Origin: Strix aluco
Taxonomy: Eukaryota; Chordata; Aves; Strigiformes; Strigidae
Length of the DNA stretch: 64,000 nucleotides
Assembly (NCBI RefSeq): GCF_031877795.1
Contig: NC_133931.1
Location: 26,100,264 to 26,164,263, forward strand
Direction: 5' to 3'
Every line of letters starts with the position of its first letter. The first letter of the stretch is position 1. The translations under genes were made by a program, and so were the position numbers. Positions 1 through 12,700 of the stretch are shown piece by piece. The notes beneath the pieces were generated by a model. The model had not been told where the DNA came from. It did not search any database and saw nothing but the letters and a program-made list of their open reading frames with translations.

Positions 1-176
1 AGCATGGGTGCTGTGTATGTGGACACACAAGCATGGGCTCAAATGTGAGTTGCTGAAATAGTACTTGCGCACAGGGTCAAATGTGCAGATGTTTTACTGA
101 CACTAAGAATAAAAGATAATCCTACACAAAGGACAGGTGCTATTAATTAACTTCAGAATTAAATTTTTTGGTTAAT

Positions 177-229
177 GGTTGGACTAGATGATCTTCAAGG
201 TCTGTTCCAACCTAGATGATTCTATGATT
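177..229 (+). mobile_element. Very short CR1 3' end
   Basis: GGTTGGACTAGATGATCTTC and then TTCCAACC and GATTCTATGAT are the last 50 or so bases of a CR1 element, forward orientation. Confidence 0.7.
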
Positions 230-672
230 TTAGTAAAAATTTGAGTATACAGCAAAAATTATGGAAGAATACCATTGTGGTTTTTGTCTTGTTGTCGAAG
301 TTAAGGCAAATGTCTTTTTAATGCAGTACTGCACATGTCCTGTGTGTGCACTGCCTTGATAGCTGCTCCTGAACAGGTCTTATCTTAGTAAAAGCAGATC
401 AGACCCTATCAGGACTAGCAAATTATTGTAAGACATAAAATTTCAAATGGGTTTTGATTTACCTGCTTCTTCCTAAACAAAACAAAAATCCTTATTGTCA
501 GGTATATATTGATGCTGAATAACTCCTTCAAGGATGGCTTTGTGCAGGAGTGACTTGAAGTTTGCAGCCAGAATGGTACAGATCTGCCTTATGATTGCAA
601 TGGCTTTAATTTATCTATTATTAAAAGTCTCGATTCTTTTGCCTTCAGTGTTTTTAAATGTGGTTGCGATGT
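230..672. other. Intergenic, nothing supported
   Basis: AT-rich sequence between the CR1 end and the first solo LTR. The short open frame at 534-749 runs into the LTR and has no recognisable product. Confidence 0.6.
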
Positions 673-1265
673 TGTCATGGTTTAAACCCAGCCAGCAACT
701 AAGCACCACACATCTGCTTGCTCACTCCTCCCCTCTCCCAGCAGAATAGGGAGGAGAATAAAAAAAAATTAAAACTCACAAGTTGAGATAAGAACAGTTT
801 CATAACTCAACTAAACTAAAATATAATAACAATAATGATAATAAAATATCATAATAGCAATAGTAATGAAAAGGAATATAACAAAAAGAGAAATAAAACC
901 CAAGAAAAGACAAGTGATACACAATTTAATTGTTTACCACCTGCTGACTGATGTCTGAGCAATGATCTGCCCCTCCTGGTCAACTCCCCTCAGTTTATGT
1001 ACTGAGCATGATGTTCTATGGTACGGAATATCCCTTTGGCTAGTTCGGATCAGCTGTCCTGGCCATGCTCCCTCCCAGCTTCTTGTACACCTGCTCGCTG
1101 GCAGAGCATGGCAAACTGAAAAGTCCTTAATTTAGGGTAAGCGCTACTTAGCAACAACTAGCACACCAGTGTGTTATGAACATTATTCTCACCCTAAATC
1201 CGAAACACAGCACTGTACCAGCTACTAGGAAGAAAATTAACTCTATCCCAGCTGAAACCAGGACA
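673..1265 (-). mobile_element. Solo LTR of an endogenous retrovirus (ERVL-like, neoavian type)
   Basis: The plus strand begins TGTCATGGTTTAAACC and ends AACCAGGACA, so it has TG...CA borders. It is flanked by GATGT (668-672) and AATGT (1266-1270), a 5-bp target duplication with one change. In the retroviral sense (minus strand) it starts TGTCCTGGTTTCAGC and carries a degenerate TATA-like ACATAAA box. I recognise the sequence as a common avian LTR type; the family name is uncertain. No internal coding region is present. Confidence 0.75.
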
Positions 1266-3412
1266 AATGTTTTTTCTCATTTGCAAGAGTGGAGATTTTT
1301 CTCATATTTTCTAGAGTCAGAAAAGTTTTCATTCAGGGTGAGGAGGTAAAAATAAGAAAAATTCAGCTCAAAATCTAATTGTGAAAAAACATTTAATGGT
1401 TTCAGATTGTATCTGCCTGGGGAAATTATATTACAAACTGATCTTCACTTTTAAGTACAACAAGCACAGACACCTAGAAGTTGAAATTGTGTTATCCAGG
1501 AGGAACTACTTTTAAGTCCATAAACTTTAGAAAGTTTTAAATTGGAGGGGTGAAGTTAACTTGAATGTTCAAACTAAATAGAAAGAACAAAGATTTTCAG
1601 TGGGCGATTTCAACTTCGCAAGTAGTCCAGTCCAATTTATTTGATCTCCCATGACTCAGCAGAGGAGATTAATGGATTGACACCAAAGGTGTTCTCTCAT
1701 AAGTGACAGTCCCACATAAATCTTTAAAACTCTAGAGATTGTCATACTGGGTAAGACCTGAGCTCTAGGTAGCTCAGTATCTTGGGTGCTGGTCAGTTCA
1801 TACCAGCTGCTACATGGTGGAAGAGCCCCAGCAGTTCTCATTCTGAAGTCTGGCAGTTTGGGTCCCTCTTGGTTACATAGCTTACTATCCCTTCCATACT
1901 GTTGGGTTTTGGAGCTTTAGTCATGGTTACAGTTGATTTTCTTGATAGCTGTACATGATGGTATGGGTGGTCCAGTGCTTTCAGAGCCAGGAGACCTGAC
2001 CTGCTGTGGTGAGTCGGCCCGTGTATGCTTGGATGAAAAGCTGCCTTCTGTGGAGGGTGGTGGGAGGTTGGTTGGTCAGGGTGGTCAGGGGAGCAATGTT
2101 CCCTCCCTGAGAAGCAGAGAGCCTGGCCAGCCCATCAGACATGCCTGGTGGCTGCCTTGGCTTCTGGGTGTAATGCTGAGAGCTGACAATGAAACAGCAG
2201 GAATGGATGTTGCCTGTGGAAACTGCCTCTGGAGAGGGGTGTGGGACTGGAAGCTGGGCTCTATAAGAAGTGGCTCCTCAGGAAACGTTGGAACTGACCA
2301 GGAAGAGAAACAGAAGATGAGCAAGAGAAAACACTCCCAAAATTGGTGAGATTTGAACCAGCACAAGGACATGAAGAACTCTGGGGAAAAAGTGGTCTCA
2401 GACACTCTAGATCAAAGGAAACCCACCGAAACACAGAAGTATGCATAAGCCTCAAGTGCCCCGACTAACTGCTAGAGAGGGTGAGAGCAGATTATGGAGC
2501 CCCATCATGAGAGGGAAGACTGGTAGACATCCAGCTGGAGAACTGTAGGTAGAAACAAGCTTCCTGATGAGGAAAAACAGTAGCATGGCAGAGAAAACTA
2601 AGCTTCCCCTGACTGCCTACAAAAGGGTGCTGGCATGTGGACACTGACCATGGGCAGCACTGACCCAGCTCTTCCTTCTGTTCTGGTTCATTCTTGGCTT
2701 TGGCACCTGCCTGCGTCTTGCTGAGATTTTGCCCTTTTCCTGTCACCAATTGTCTCCAGAACTGTGGGTCTGCACTGGCAGGACAGAGATAATTTGGGGG
2801 CTTGAACATATTTATTTCTGCATCAATACTCCTTGACGTCCCAGAGCTTGAGATCTGAATCTTTTGTCTAATGCTGCACAAGGAAGCCTCAGCCTCCTTC
2901 ACTTGCCCTAGAGAGAAGGGGAAAGCACTGCCCAAGTCTTATTTCCATAAAACAGAATCTGCCTGGTTATTGATTCCTTGGTTATTGCAAAGCTTGTGAT
3001 TTTGAAAGCAGTGAAGCTGTAGCACACCTTCCTCTCCTCACTTTTTTTTTTTTTTTGCTTAAGTAAGTTAGTTGCTGCTGTGCTTTAACCCATATCACAG
3101 TGAGCAAAATTAGGTACAAATGGTATCTATAACTGTCTTGCTGTTCTTCTGACTGTACATTCAGCAATGATGACGAAACTTTTGTCAATACCAAAGACCT
3201 CAGCACTTACATTGTCAGCATGGGCTACCTTTGTGGTTCTGCACGTGGTACTAAGAGTCTCACAGCTGAGATTCACGGCCCAGGGTGATCCTGGCATCAA
3301 CAGCTTCCCTTAAATAACTTCTGTTACTCAGTTGTTAGCACTCTCACTGTGTTTGATGATGTTTCTGAGGCACAGAGAAGCTGATTAATTAATTTACCAC
3401 ATCCTTATGTCC
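1266..3412. other. Intergenic, no gene recognised
   Basis: Several short frames occur on both strands (for example 1933-2349 plus, 2492-2935 minus) but none resembles a known family. An exon-like segment at about 3165-3300 is described under findings. Confidence 0.55.
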
Positions 3413-3624
3413 TGGATATAAGGACGAACCTCTTCCCCATGAGGACAGTCAGGCACTGGAACAGGTTGCCCAGAGGTTGCAGTCTCCGTCCTTGGTGGTT
3501 TTTAAGGTCAGACTGGACAAAACACTGAGAAAACATGGTCTGACCTCAGAGCTGTCCCTGCTTTGGACAGGTGGTTGGACTAGGTACCTCTTGAGATCCT
3601 TCTGACCTGAATTATCCTATGATC
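3413..3624 (+). mobile_element. CR1 LINE 3' fragment
   Basis: TGGATATAAGGACGAACCTC through CACTGGAACAGG, GGTTGGACTAGG and CCTATGATCC is the typical 3' end of CR1 in forward orientation, about 210 bp and diverged. Confidence 0.8.
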
Positions 3625-6600
3625 CATTTGCAACAAAATATTCCATTCTAATGCAGTGCATGGAATTCACCCAGTGTTTCCCTAAATCTCAGCTAGGGAT
3701 AAGGAATCCAGGCTACATGAATGTAGCCCCTTAGCAAGCATGTAATTTCAAGACTTTCTCCTGCTGTAGCTTCATTCACCCTGATTCACCTTGAGTACTA
3801 CTCTCATTTAGGGTCCTATGGTGACAAGACCATTCTCATTTTTTTCTATATCTAGATTCTGCCCTTTCTCACTGAGATATGTGAGCCCTCCCCAGCCACC
3901 AATTTCTCATCTACAAGAGGGAGGACATTCACTGCTCAGCTGATACTGCTCAGGCAGACACGTGCACCGTTTCCTCCAGCACTGGAAAAGGCAGACAGAA
4001 AGGACCAGATGTTATCCTCGTGGTTCAGGCATTCTTACTTTAGCTTACTTAAGTTCTCATCTGGATCATCTGTTGTTACCTTTGGACTCAAAAGGGAACA
4101 AACCAATGCAATGTTAATGTGTGCTCAAGGGTAAGGGTTATTCCTAAGAGAGCAAGAAAAAAGCCCTTTCCCACATTTGAAAGACCCCAACCCTTGTGCT
4201 CTTAGGATTGTGTTCATAATGGCAGCTTTTGTCTCAGTAAACCTAATGCCTCGGGACTCGACAAGAGCTGACAACACCCTCCGTATCAGGAAGCAGTTTG
4301 CTGTGAACCAGTGACTTCTCAGAAAAAGTTCTAGTCCAGTGGCAATGTTGGGGGTTTCAGATCACTCTGCCCAGACAACAAAAAAACCCTCCACTTTTGA
4401 TTGTTCAAACTGAAAATTGAATGTGAGGTCAAGTTTCTCTTTGCTACAGAATTAATTTCACATCCTTTGCTTCAGATAAGCCACAAGTCTGAAACCGCCT
4501 CTCAGACATGTCTGTGTGCTCCATACACCTCTGGTCTCCAGTGCATACCATCCTATTCTTCTTTTAGCAAGAGCATTAGGAAATTCAGATGAGAGACCAC
4601 ATGTATGATCTTAACAGGGCAGGGCCAGCCCAGGCAGTTCAGCTATCCAGATATCCTGAAACTCTTAGTTTAATCTTCAGTAGCCTGGACAAGTTGTTGG
4701 AACAGTCTTTCTGAATGAGAGCATCTCTAAACCTCACCTGGAATATCGGTCAGCTGGCTTCCACAGGGACAGCTTCTTTGAAGTCAGACAAAACTCCCTC
4801 AAGCCTCAAATTATACAAGATCAATTATAAAAAAAAAAAAAAAAAAAAGAAAAAAGAAAAAAGAAAAAAAAATAAAAAAAGACAAGAGTTTTCTACCGTG
4901 GCAGAACACAGAACACTATGGTACTTCTTAGCAGAGTCAGACATTTGTAACAGAGGCACGTATGCTCCAAGAGAAGAGCATATATGACCACACATCTCAA
5001 AGAGCCAACTCTGAGGAACTAACCACTCTTTCCTAATTAAATATCAAAAATGGGGAATGATGGATGGTTTAATCATGCCCCTTTACATAACTTACTCTGG
5101 GATAGAAGAGCATTCACAGGTTTTTTTCAAATGTGTCTCGGCATGAGGGCTTTTCTTGATCCTTAATTCTTTTTCTCTCTCTTATCTGAAATGTCATTAT
5201 TTTCCCATTGCTCTCTGTGGGAGACATGACCGGTGCCTCACGTGGCAGTGCAGGCAGGGAGCACTATTGCCTGCTATGAACCACTGCAGTCCTCTCCCAT
5301 TGCCTCCATCCCCGTCTTTCAGAAACTTGAAGAGCTTGTTTGGTTTTTGAACAAAACTGCTGAACTGTCTCCTGTAATGCCCTATTATCCTATCCAGCTG
5401 TAATGTACTGCTTTTGATTTTTGCTTGGCTGGTTTGCTAGCACTCTGTTTGCATGTATATGTACTGCATTGGCATGTCAAGAGGCGAGCAGACATATGTC
5501 TGTCCAGCTACGTGTTTGGCAAAAACAAACCAATCCTTTTATCACCAAATGAGATGCCATTATAGCCACCCTCTGGCCTTTACCTCAGCAAAATTAGGTT
5601 AGAAAAAAAGGCAGGTCTCCAGCCTGTCCTATTAGAGTTAACGAGAAAAACCCAGTCAAAGTCAGCGTTGCAGGGGCCTTAACCTTTCTTAAATTGGTGA
5701 CACAATTTGCATTGCTGACGCTGTGGTGAGTCAGCATGGACGGGATGTGTTGGTCGGTGATTAGCAAGCACCCCACGACTTGGCACTGATACCGGTTGCT
5801 GTTATGTCATTGCTGGGGATGTATTAACACCTTGCCTAATCTGTGTGCTTTCTTGGGGGGGTTATCCTTGCACCTCCCTCAAGTGTGAAATAGAGGGAGA
5901 GCGATGACAAACTCAGTCTCTGAGTGCAGAGATTCAGGATCTGTGCCAGCAGTTCGTGTCAGCTTTGAGCCTCCTTTTTCCCATGTCATGGGGCTGTGAC
6001 AATGCAGACGGGTGCTTCCCATTAGATACTCACAGACACCGAAAACAGACACTTGGTTGCAGTAGCACATTAGTTGATGGTAATGATAGGGCTCTGCTTA
6101 CTAGTTCAGTTACATACTGGCAATCTGGCCACTTTGCATGCTTTATTTATCAGGTATTAATTGGAACTTCCACATATGACCCCCAGCCTAAATTGCTGCA
6201 TTGTCCGTTGCAGTGATCAGACATTTACTTATTTTCACTTGTGTTATTAGCATCAGAAAACTCAATTACAGGCAAGCAGGCACGCATACACAAACACACA
6301 GTAGTAGGTTTGTGCTGATGTTTTTAAAGATACACATCTGCTGATACTAAAAATAGGTCCTTGTCAGCAGCTTGGTAATTTTAGGCTCAATGAGAATTCA
6401 TCCCCATGGTAACTGTACAGTTGTTGAATCATTTATTATTTGAGCTTCAAAATCACAACAGTGCCGGCAATTTTCATCCTCTGAACATTTTTAAGGACCT
6501 TCTGCAGTGTTGCAATACTCCTTGCTCCACACCATCAATATTTATCAAGCAAACAGCTCTAGTCCTTAAACTGACTACCTGCTTTTCCTCAGCCAAGTGG

Positions 6601-8731
6601 GGACTGGGATCCTTGATAGCAGGATGGCAGTTTACATAGGTTTCACTTTTGTGATAACAGCAGTCCTGCTGGTGTGGCTGTTTGGCTGGGGATGGTACGC
6701 ACCAAGGCCTGCAAACTCCTGATTGGCAAAATGAAACTTCAAAGTGCGGACCTAAGCCTTGGTCTTTGTCTTGAGAGTCAGAAAACGAGATACCTCAGGT
6801 CTCGATGTTGCACAAGAGGTTTTGCAGATAGGGGGCTGTTAGTTTTTTAACCATGTAGATAGATGCGGTTGACTCCAAGCTGGTGGGGGGGACACACTGC
6901 CTGGCTTTGTGGAGATTAAAGCTGTTGGTACTTTCCCTCCCTTACAGATAATGTTCATTAGCCACCTTGTGCTAAAACCAAGAGAAGTCAGATGACTTGG
7001 CTAGCAAAGCACAAGGAGAAACTCAGGTCCCCTGAGCTCAGCGGTTGCTCAGACTCTTCTCTCACGGAGCCGACAGAGCGTGGGACTGGGAGAAGCTCTG
7101 CAGGATGGGCTGGGGGGCGGCTGTGACCAACATCAGGCTTGAAACAACAGAGATAACTCAGCAGCAGAAACGCTTCCGTAGCACACAAATGGCATTGAAA
7201 TGGGGTCCCTGAGACTGATTTTGAGATGGATTAAATCACAGGCATCAACTCCCTCACCAGCTGCCTGCAGGATTTTTGTTGCACCATTGCTGGCCATTAG
7301 ATTTACTAGAGTGCGCAATACAGAGGACTGTTACATTTTAGGTAGAAGAGGTTCAGTCCCTTTTAGTCTGACAAACTGGGATCTGAAAGACTGACCCAGA
7401 AACACAGCTCCCAGATGCCAGCAGTTGTAAAGTGATGCGCTTAACGGAGCTGATTCCTTCTAGGTTAAACATTATAGCTATTATATACTGTCATGACTGA
7501 TGCCGTATTTTTAGCTCAAATGCACTTTCATTGTGTGAGTTTTTAAGAAGCTCTTGGACAAGGTAATCTGCAAGGTGCTTTTAAATTGCCTTTTGTCTTA
7601 TTAGTTCAGTTGAGTTGAACACAGCAAACTAAGGATGTGCAAGTGCCTCTTACAGCCACCGTGCAGCTGCCTTCCACCTTAAGCAGCTTTCTGTAAATCT
7701 GTCAGTACCCAAAGCATGTTGTGTATCACCCCTACGGGATTTGTCAGGTGATCCTGGTGTGCACTGCGGGGAGAGCCAGCATCTGCCATCAAGGGGAGAT
7801 TGGTTTCCCCTCCTGTGCAAGTGTATGATCACCACTGATGTCAGTCCCATCCACCTACGTGCCAAAGGACAACACAGTGCTTTCCCAAGGGCAGCAGCAG
7901 GAGAAAGTGGCCTGTCCACGAACCAGCCCCCAGCACCAAAGTTCTCTCCTGGACAAGCGGCAGCTTTTCTTTATTCTCTATTCAGGCATCTGGTTGCTCA
8001 GTCTGTTCATTTAATTAAACTAGAAATTTCCTTCCCTCCAGTTGGTTCAGCCACTATACATTTATCCCAGAGCATATACAGAGACAGATTTGGAAGACGC
8101 TGCCTTTTTTTATTTCCACCTACCAGCCTCCATCTTCCTGGGCTGGAAAGCGTGCTCTGTGGCTGCGGCTTCAGCTGCTTGAGGCGATGCCAGGTCTCGC
8201 CACGCCGAAGTCAGAATGTTTCAATAGGAGAATTACTCGCCTGTAGCATCCAGAAAGCTGGTCACAGCTCACAGGTTTTATAACGAGTTGGGAGGGGGAG
8301 AAAATCACCTGCACAATAGACCAGAAGCAGCCTTTATTTCCAAAGCCATTGTGGCCAAGAGCTTGTTTCCAAGTAGTTTTTTCCACTTGCCACGCAGTGC
8401 TGGGCAGGCAGCTTGGCTCTGCCCCACAGGCTGCTGCCTGTGGAGATGGGGTGGCTGTGCCAGAGCCCCCCAGCTCTTCCCAAACACTGTTTTCCCCTTG
8501 TCACAAAGAATGAAGATCTGAGTAATGACCTCAAATATGCTGTTATTGCCCTGTGGTGTACAGCTAACCATGGCACCCAGTTTTACATTGTCATTATTTA
8601 TTCATTTTTACTTGGTTATACTTCTTTTGATCCTGCTTGTGGGTGGCTGGGTGGGGGACACACAGCAATGTTGTGTGATGCTCCAGCAGCATTGCTGATC
8701 ATGGGCTCCTGCAGCCTGTGGGCTCCCAGGG
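3625..8731. other. Intergenic, no gene recognised
   Basis: Ordinary-looking sequence with an A-rich repeat near 4.85 kb. The longest frame (7741-8283 plus, 180 aa) has no recognisable domain. DPY19L4, which follows ESRP1 in mammals, was looked for and no exon was recognised. Confidence 0.55.
4828..4880. repeat. A-rich simple repeat
   Basis: A run of about 20 A followed by GAAAAA-type units. It accounts for the lysine-rich open frame at 4715-4987. Confidence 0.9.
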
Positions 8732-9739
8732 TGTGGTTTGAGCTCAGAGGGCAACTGAGAACCATGCAGCTGCTCCCTCTCTCCTTTCCCCCCCAGCACT
8801 GAGAAGGAGAAAATAAAGCAAAAGGTTCAGGAATCGAGATAAGGACAGAGAAGGATGATTCATCCATTACATTCACAGACAAAAGAGACTTGTTAGGGGA
8901 AGAAAAAAAGAACATAAATTTAATACAGGCACTAACAAAAACAATGCTTAACAGAAAGCGTAGGACTGTGAGTAGCATTACCACATCTGGAAAACACCTT
9001 CCCCCATCCCTCCCTTCTTTCCAGGATCAGCTTTTCCCCTGATATCTCTACCTCCTTCCCCCCCAGTGGCACAGGGGGTAGGGAACAGGGGGTACAGTCA
9101 GTCCTGCCATTTCTTTCACCTTGCGGGGGGACAGGACACAACTTCTGGCATTCTTCCCCTGCTCCATCATGGCTCCCCTCTCACAGGAGACAGTCCTCCA
9201 CAAACTAACTCTGACATGAGTCACTCCCACAGGCATGTGGGTCACCCCTGCGTGTTGCAATCCTCCCAGCGCCAAACTACAACAGCAGGGGCTTCTTCCC
9301 ACAGGGTCCCGGCCTCCTTCAGGTGCAGCCGCCTGCTCCAGCGTGGGACCTTCCACAGGCTGCAAGTCATCATCTGCTCCACTGGTGACCTCCATGGGTG
9401 GCAGGGGGGGCGGCCCTGCAGTCTCATCACAGGATACAGGGGGTCTCTGCACCAGCGCTGCTCCCCCCCTTCCTCCTCCTTTCTTCCACTGACCTTAGTG
9501 TTCTCAAAGCTGTTCTCCTTGCAACTCCTCCTCACAACATCCACTCCTCATCCCAGATTCCCCTTCTTAAATATGTTATCACAGAGGTGCAGCCACCATC
9601 GCTAATTAACTCTGCCTTGGTGCAGAGGTGGGTCCAACTTGGAGCCAGGGGAGCTTCAAGAAGTTTCTCACAGGGGGCCACCGCTGTAGCCCCCTCCCCT
9701 GTTACCAAAACCTCCTGCCACTCACTCAAACCCAGGACA
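8732..9739 (-). mobile_element. Second solo LTR, about 1 kb, avian ERV type
   Basis: The borders are TGTGGTTTGAGC and CCCAGGACA. The flanks are CAGGG (8727-8731) and CAGGA (9740-9744), a near-perfect 5-bp target duplication. In the retroviral sense (minus) it starts TGTCCTGGGTTTGAG and has a TATA-like CATATTTAAGAAGG around 9565-9580. It contains diverged short repeats of the CAGTCCTCCACA / CTGCTCC type. Open frames here are LTR shadows. No internal retroviral genes are next to it. Confidence 0.75.
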
Positions 9740-12700
9740 CAGGATTGCACAGCCATACCCCAGGGTACCCGCACAGTTGGAAGCCTTCACCAGGTGCCAG
9801 CGAGGGTGTTACTGAACCTGCAGAGCAGTGGCAATTGGTGGCTGGGCACGAAAAGGTGACCCAGCCTGTCTGAGACTTGGAGACCAGGCGGCGTTTGAAA
9901 CTTTGGGTGCAGTCTCCTCCAACGGAGGATGCTGCTTTTTCTGAAGTCAGAGAGAAATAATGAACATGTGATCCCATCATAGTATTTTTGCAGTTGCTGT
10001 CTAAAAAAGAATCAAGTGTTAAAGCCTATTGATTAGCTCTATCTTACTAGCTTTTCCATCTGGCTGTAACCGTATTTTCTATCTATCGCAGATGCTGGTT
10101 AGTAAAAATAGCTCATCTACAATTTGTATTAGAGTAGTGACAAGGGTCTTTTAACCAGGAGTGGCTCCCAAGCAGCAGGGTGCTCTAGAAATGTTGTCAC
10201 TCCTTACATAACTTTGTGTTCATGTATGATCAGTTATAAGAGACATTTATTCCATGTAACATCCCTTCCCTCTCCACCCTGCAGGCACACTTGCACAGGT
10301 TGAAATGTTTTAGTAAATGGGCTTCTTTGTTCTTCATTTTGCGTGTCTTGCACCCCAGATTACACACCAGTTTCCTAAGAAATGCGGCCAAAGTGCTGTG
10401 GTGCCATTTCAGGTGGCATGCACATGCTAGACGCTGCCACTGCCTGCTGAAAGCTGGGACTGCTGGGGAGCTCACAGCACAGACACCTTCCTCTATAACC
10501 TCATGCTAGCTTTGATGTAGGGGCTGAGACTGGAAGAAAAGCAGGGCCAGGGGTGCTTCCCCCAGTTCCTGGCAGTCAGAGGAGCAGGTGGAAAGACACA
10601 CAGAGAGCATGGATGTGGCCAGACATGAGGGTGCCAGGACTGAAGCACAGCAGCTCCCAGATCACAGCAGCCTATGCAACTGCCCACCTGCATGGATGGA
10701 CACAGGACATTGGGTTTTGACGTTAGAGATCACAGAGCAAACACACAAAATCCCATTTTTGCTGCTGATGCTTCATTATACAGTGATGGATTCTCTCTAT
10801 GGACACCAATGTGTAACAGCTCTCTAAAAAGCAAACCAGGCCTGCTGATTAATCTAGGCCATCTTTAATTTTCTCTGTGCTCATTTTTGTGCATTCTTAT
10901 TTCATTCCTGTGCTGTCACAGAGGGCTCTTGCTGCTAAATGCGACTACAGCTGTGTGAGAGAGGATTCCCCTCCCTCCCCATCAGGGATCTGGCTGCAGC
11001 AGGACTGGCCCAGCCTTAGCCCCTGCCCAAACCCTCCCAAACTCCAGCAGTAATTCACAGCAGGGCCTCAGCACTCCCACCCCAGGCTCTATGTGGTGAA
11101 CCCAGGACAGCTGTTTTATCACCAGTCAGACTCAAAAATCAGTACATGATTAGTTGTTGATTGCTGGGGTAGACAAGGCTCATAGCCTTTGTGGTCCAAA
11201 CCCCTCCTGCGTGCTGGTTTCTCTTCTGTGGTGCAATGAGAATGGGTGGGACAAGCTTCTGCCACCCGCTTGCCCACCACAGGAAGCCTTGGTTGAGTGT
11301 GGGGCGATTCAATGTGCTAGTGCTATCACCAGGGTGAGAGCAGAGTGCTGTGTCTCCAGCTGGCCTTCCCTAAATTTCATCTTGGTCTTTTCAGGCTGTT
11401 TCATTGCCTGGGATCCTGTAATGCTCTAGTGACAGCCCAGTGTTGATGGTGGTGCTACTTCAATGCCCGGCTCATTGCTGGCTCAGTGCTTGTGCTCCCC
11501 TTGGCTGTGAGGCAACTGCTGTTGATCCACCTCCAAACTGTGATCAGTAACAGGGAACTGTTCCAGTGGTTAAAGATCTCCATTGCTTCTCTATGCCCAA
11601 GAGTGCCCTTGGACCCTCAGAGCTGTGCCCAGGACCCCAGGCAGTGTGCAGGCACAGCTCTGAGGGTCCTCTGGGTACAAGACCAGGAGGAGGAAAGGAT
11701 TTTTGGTTGGGGTTGCTCTCATACTATGAAATCATGGTCCCAAGGTATGAAATGGGGGCATACCTTGTAGGTAGTGGTGGTATCTTTCATTAACTGGAGT
11801 GATAAAGTTGAAAAACCCCAAAGTTTGGGTCTCCAGGCCCTTCATTGGGTATTTTCTGTGCTTCAGACATCTCATAAGCAGTCACAGCCAGTCAGGGTAT
11901 GGTTTACTGGAGTTCATGTGGGCTCCTTGATCAGTTGAATCCACTAAATTAGTCCTCTCCCTTGAGCCCAGCCAGGCTGACATGTGCAGCATCTTTCACA
12001 GCAGTAACTGAAGTGGTGGGGTTGGTATTTAATAATGTTTTTAATCTCTTTTCCAGCTCAGTTCTGTAGCCAGTGCTTTGGCCATGTGTCCTTTCAGTAG
12101 GGTTTGCACCAACTCTGTTACTGAAGTGTCTCATCGCAACAGCTCCTGCAGCAGACCAGGATTACACATCCTCTGAGGAGATGCAGGTACTAAGCCAAGT
12201 AACTGCCATGCAACATGCACGAGCCACAGGAGAACATTTTTTATCACCGTGCCCCATTTACACCATGAAAACAAGGGTTTTTTTCTTTGTTTCCAATTTA
12301 ACACAGCATGACCTTCCATCAGCTCCTCAAACCAAGCAGGGCAGAGGCAGCAAAGGTGGACAAAAGCAAGCTCATCTCCCTTATGCTTGCTCTGACTGCC
12401 CAGGATTGTTTGCCAAGTAGCCCATCTTTGACCTGCGGTGTGTGAAAGGATCACTTGGCTGCCTTTGCGGGTGAGGATGCAGGCAAAAGCAGCTGCTTAC
12501 ATCTCCGTTCAAGTGATTAAACAACAACAAAAATGGAGTCCGTGTGGATCTACAAGCTGAACGTGCCCATCTAAGCACACACTGAGCATAATCGGTTGCT
12601 TTGAGGTGGCAGCAAGCCTGGCAAACACACAGGCTGGTTTCCTGAGGTGTGGAACTGGAGAGGGACGGGGGCTGGATGGGGGATGCTGGGGAGTAGGCTG

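Noticed and set aside
7741-8283. 180-codon plus-strand frame
   Set aside because: No family similarity recognised, no splice or promoter context, in repeat-bearing intergenic DNA.
9066-9859. Several 80-180-codon frames on both strands
   Set aside because: They lie within or across the edge of the second solo LTR; they are shadows of LTR repeats.
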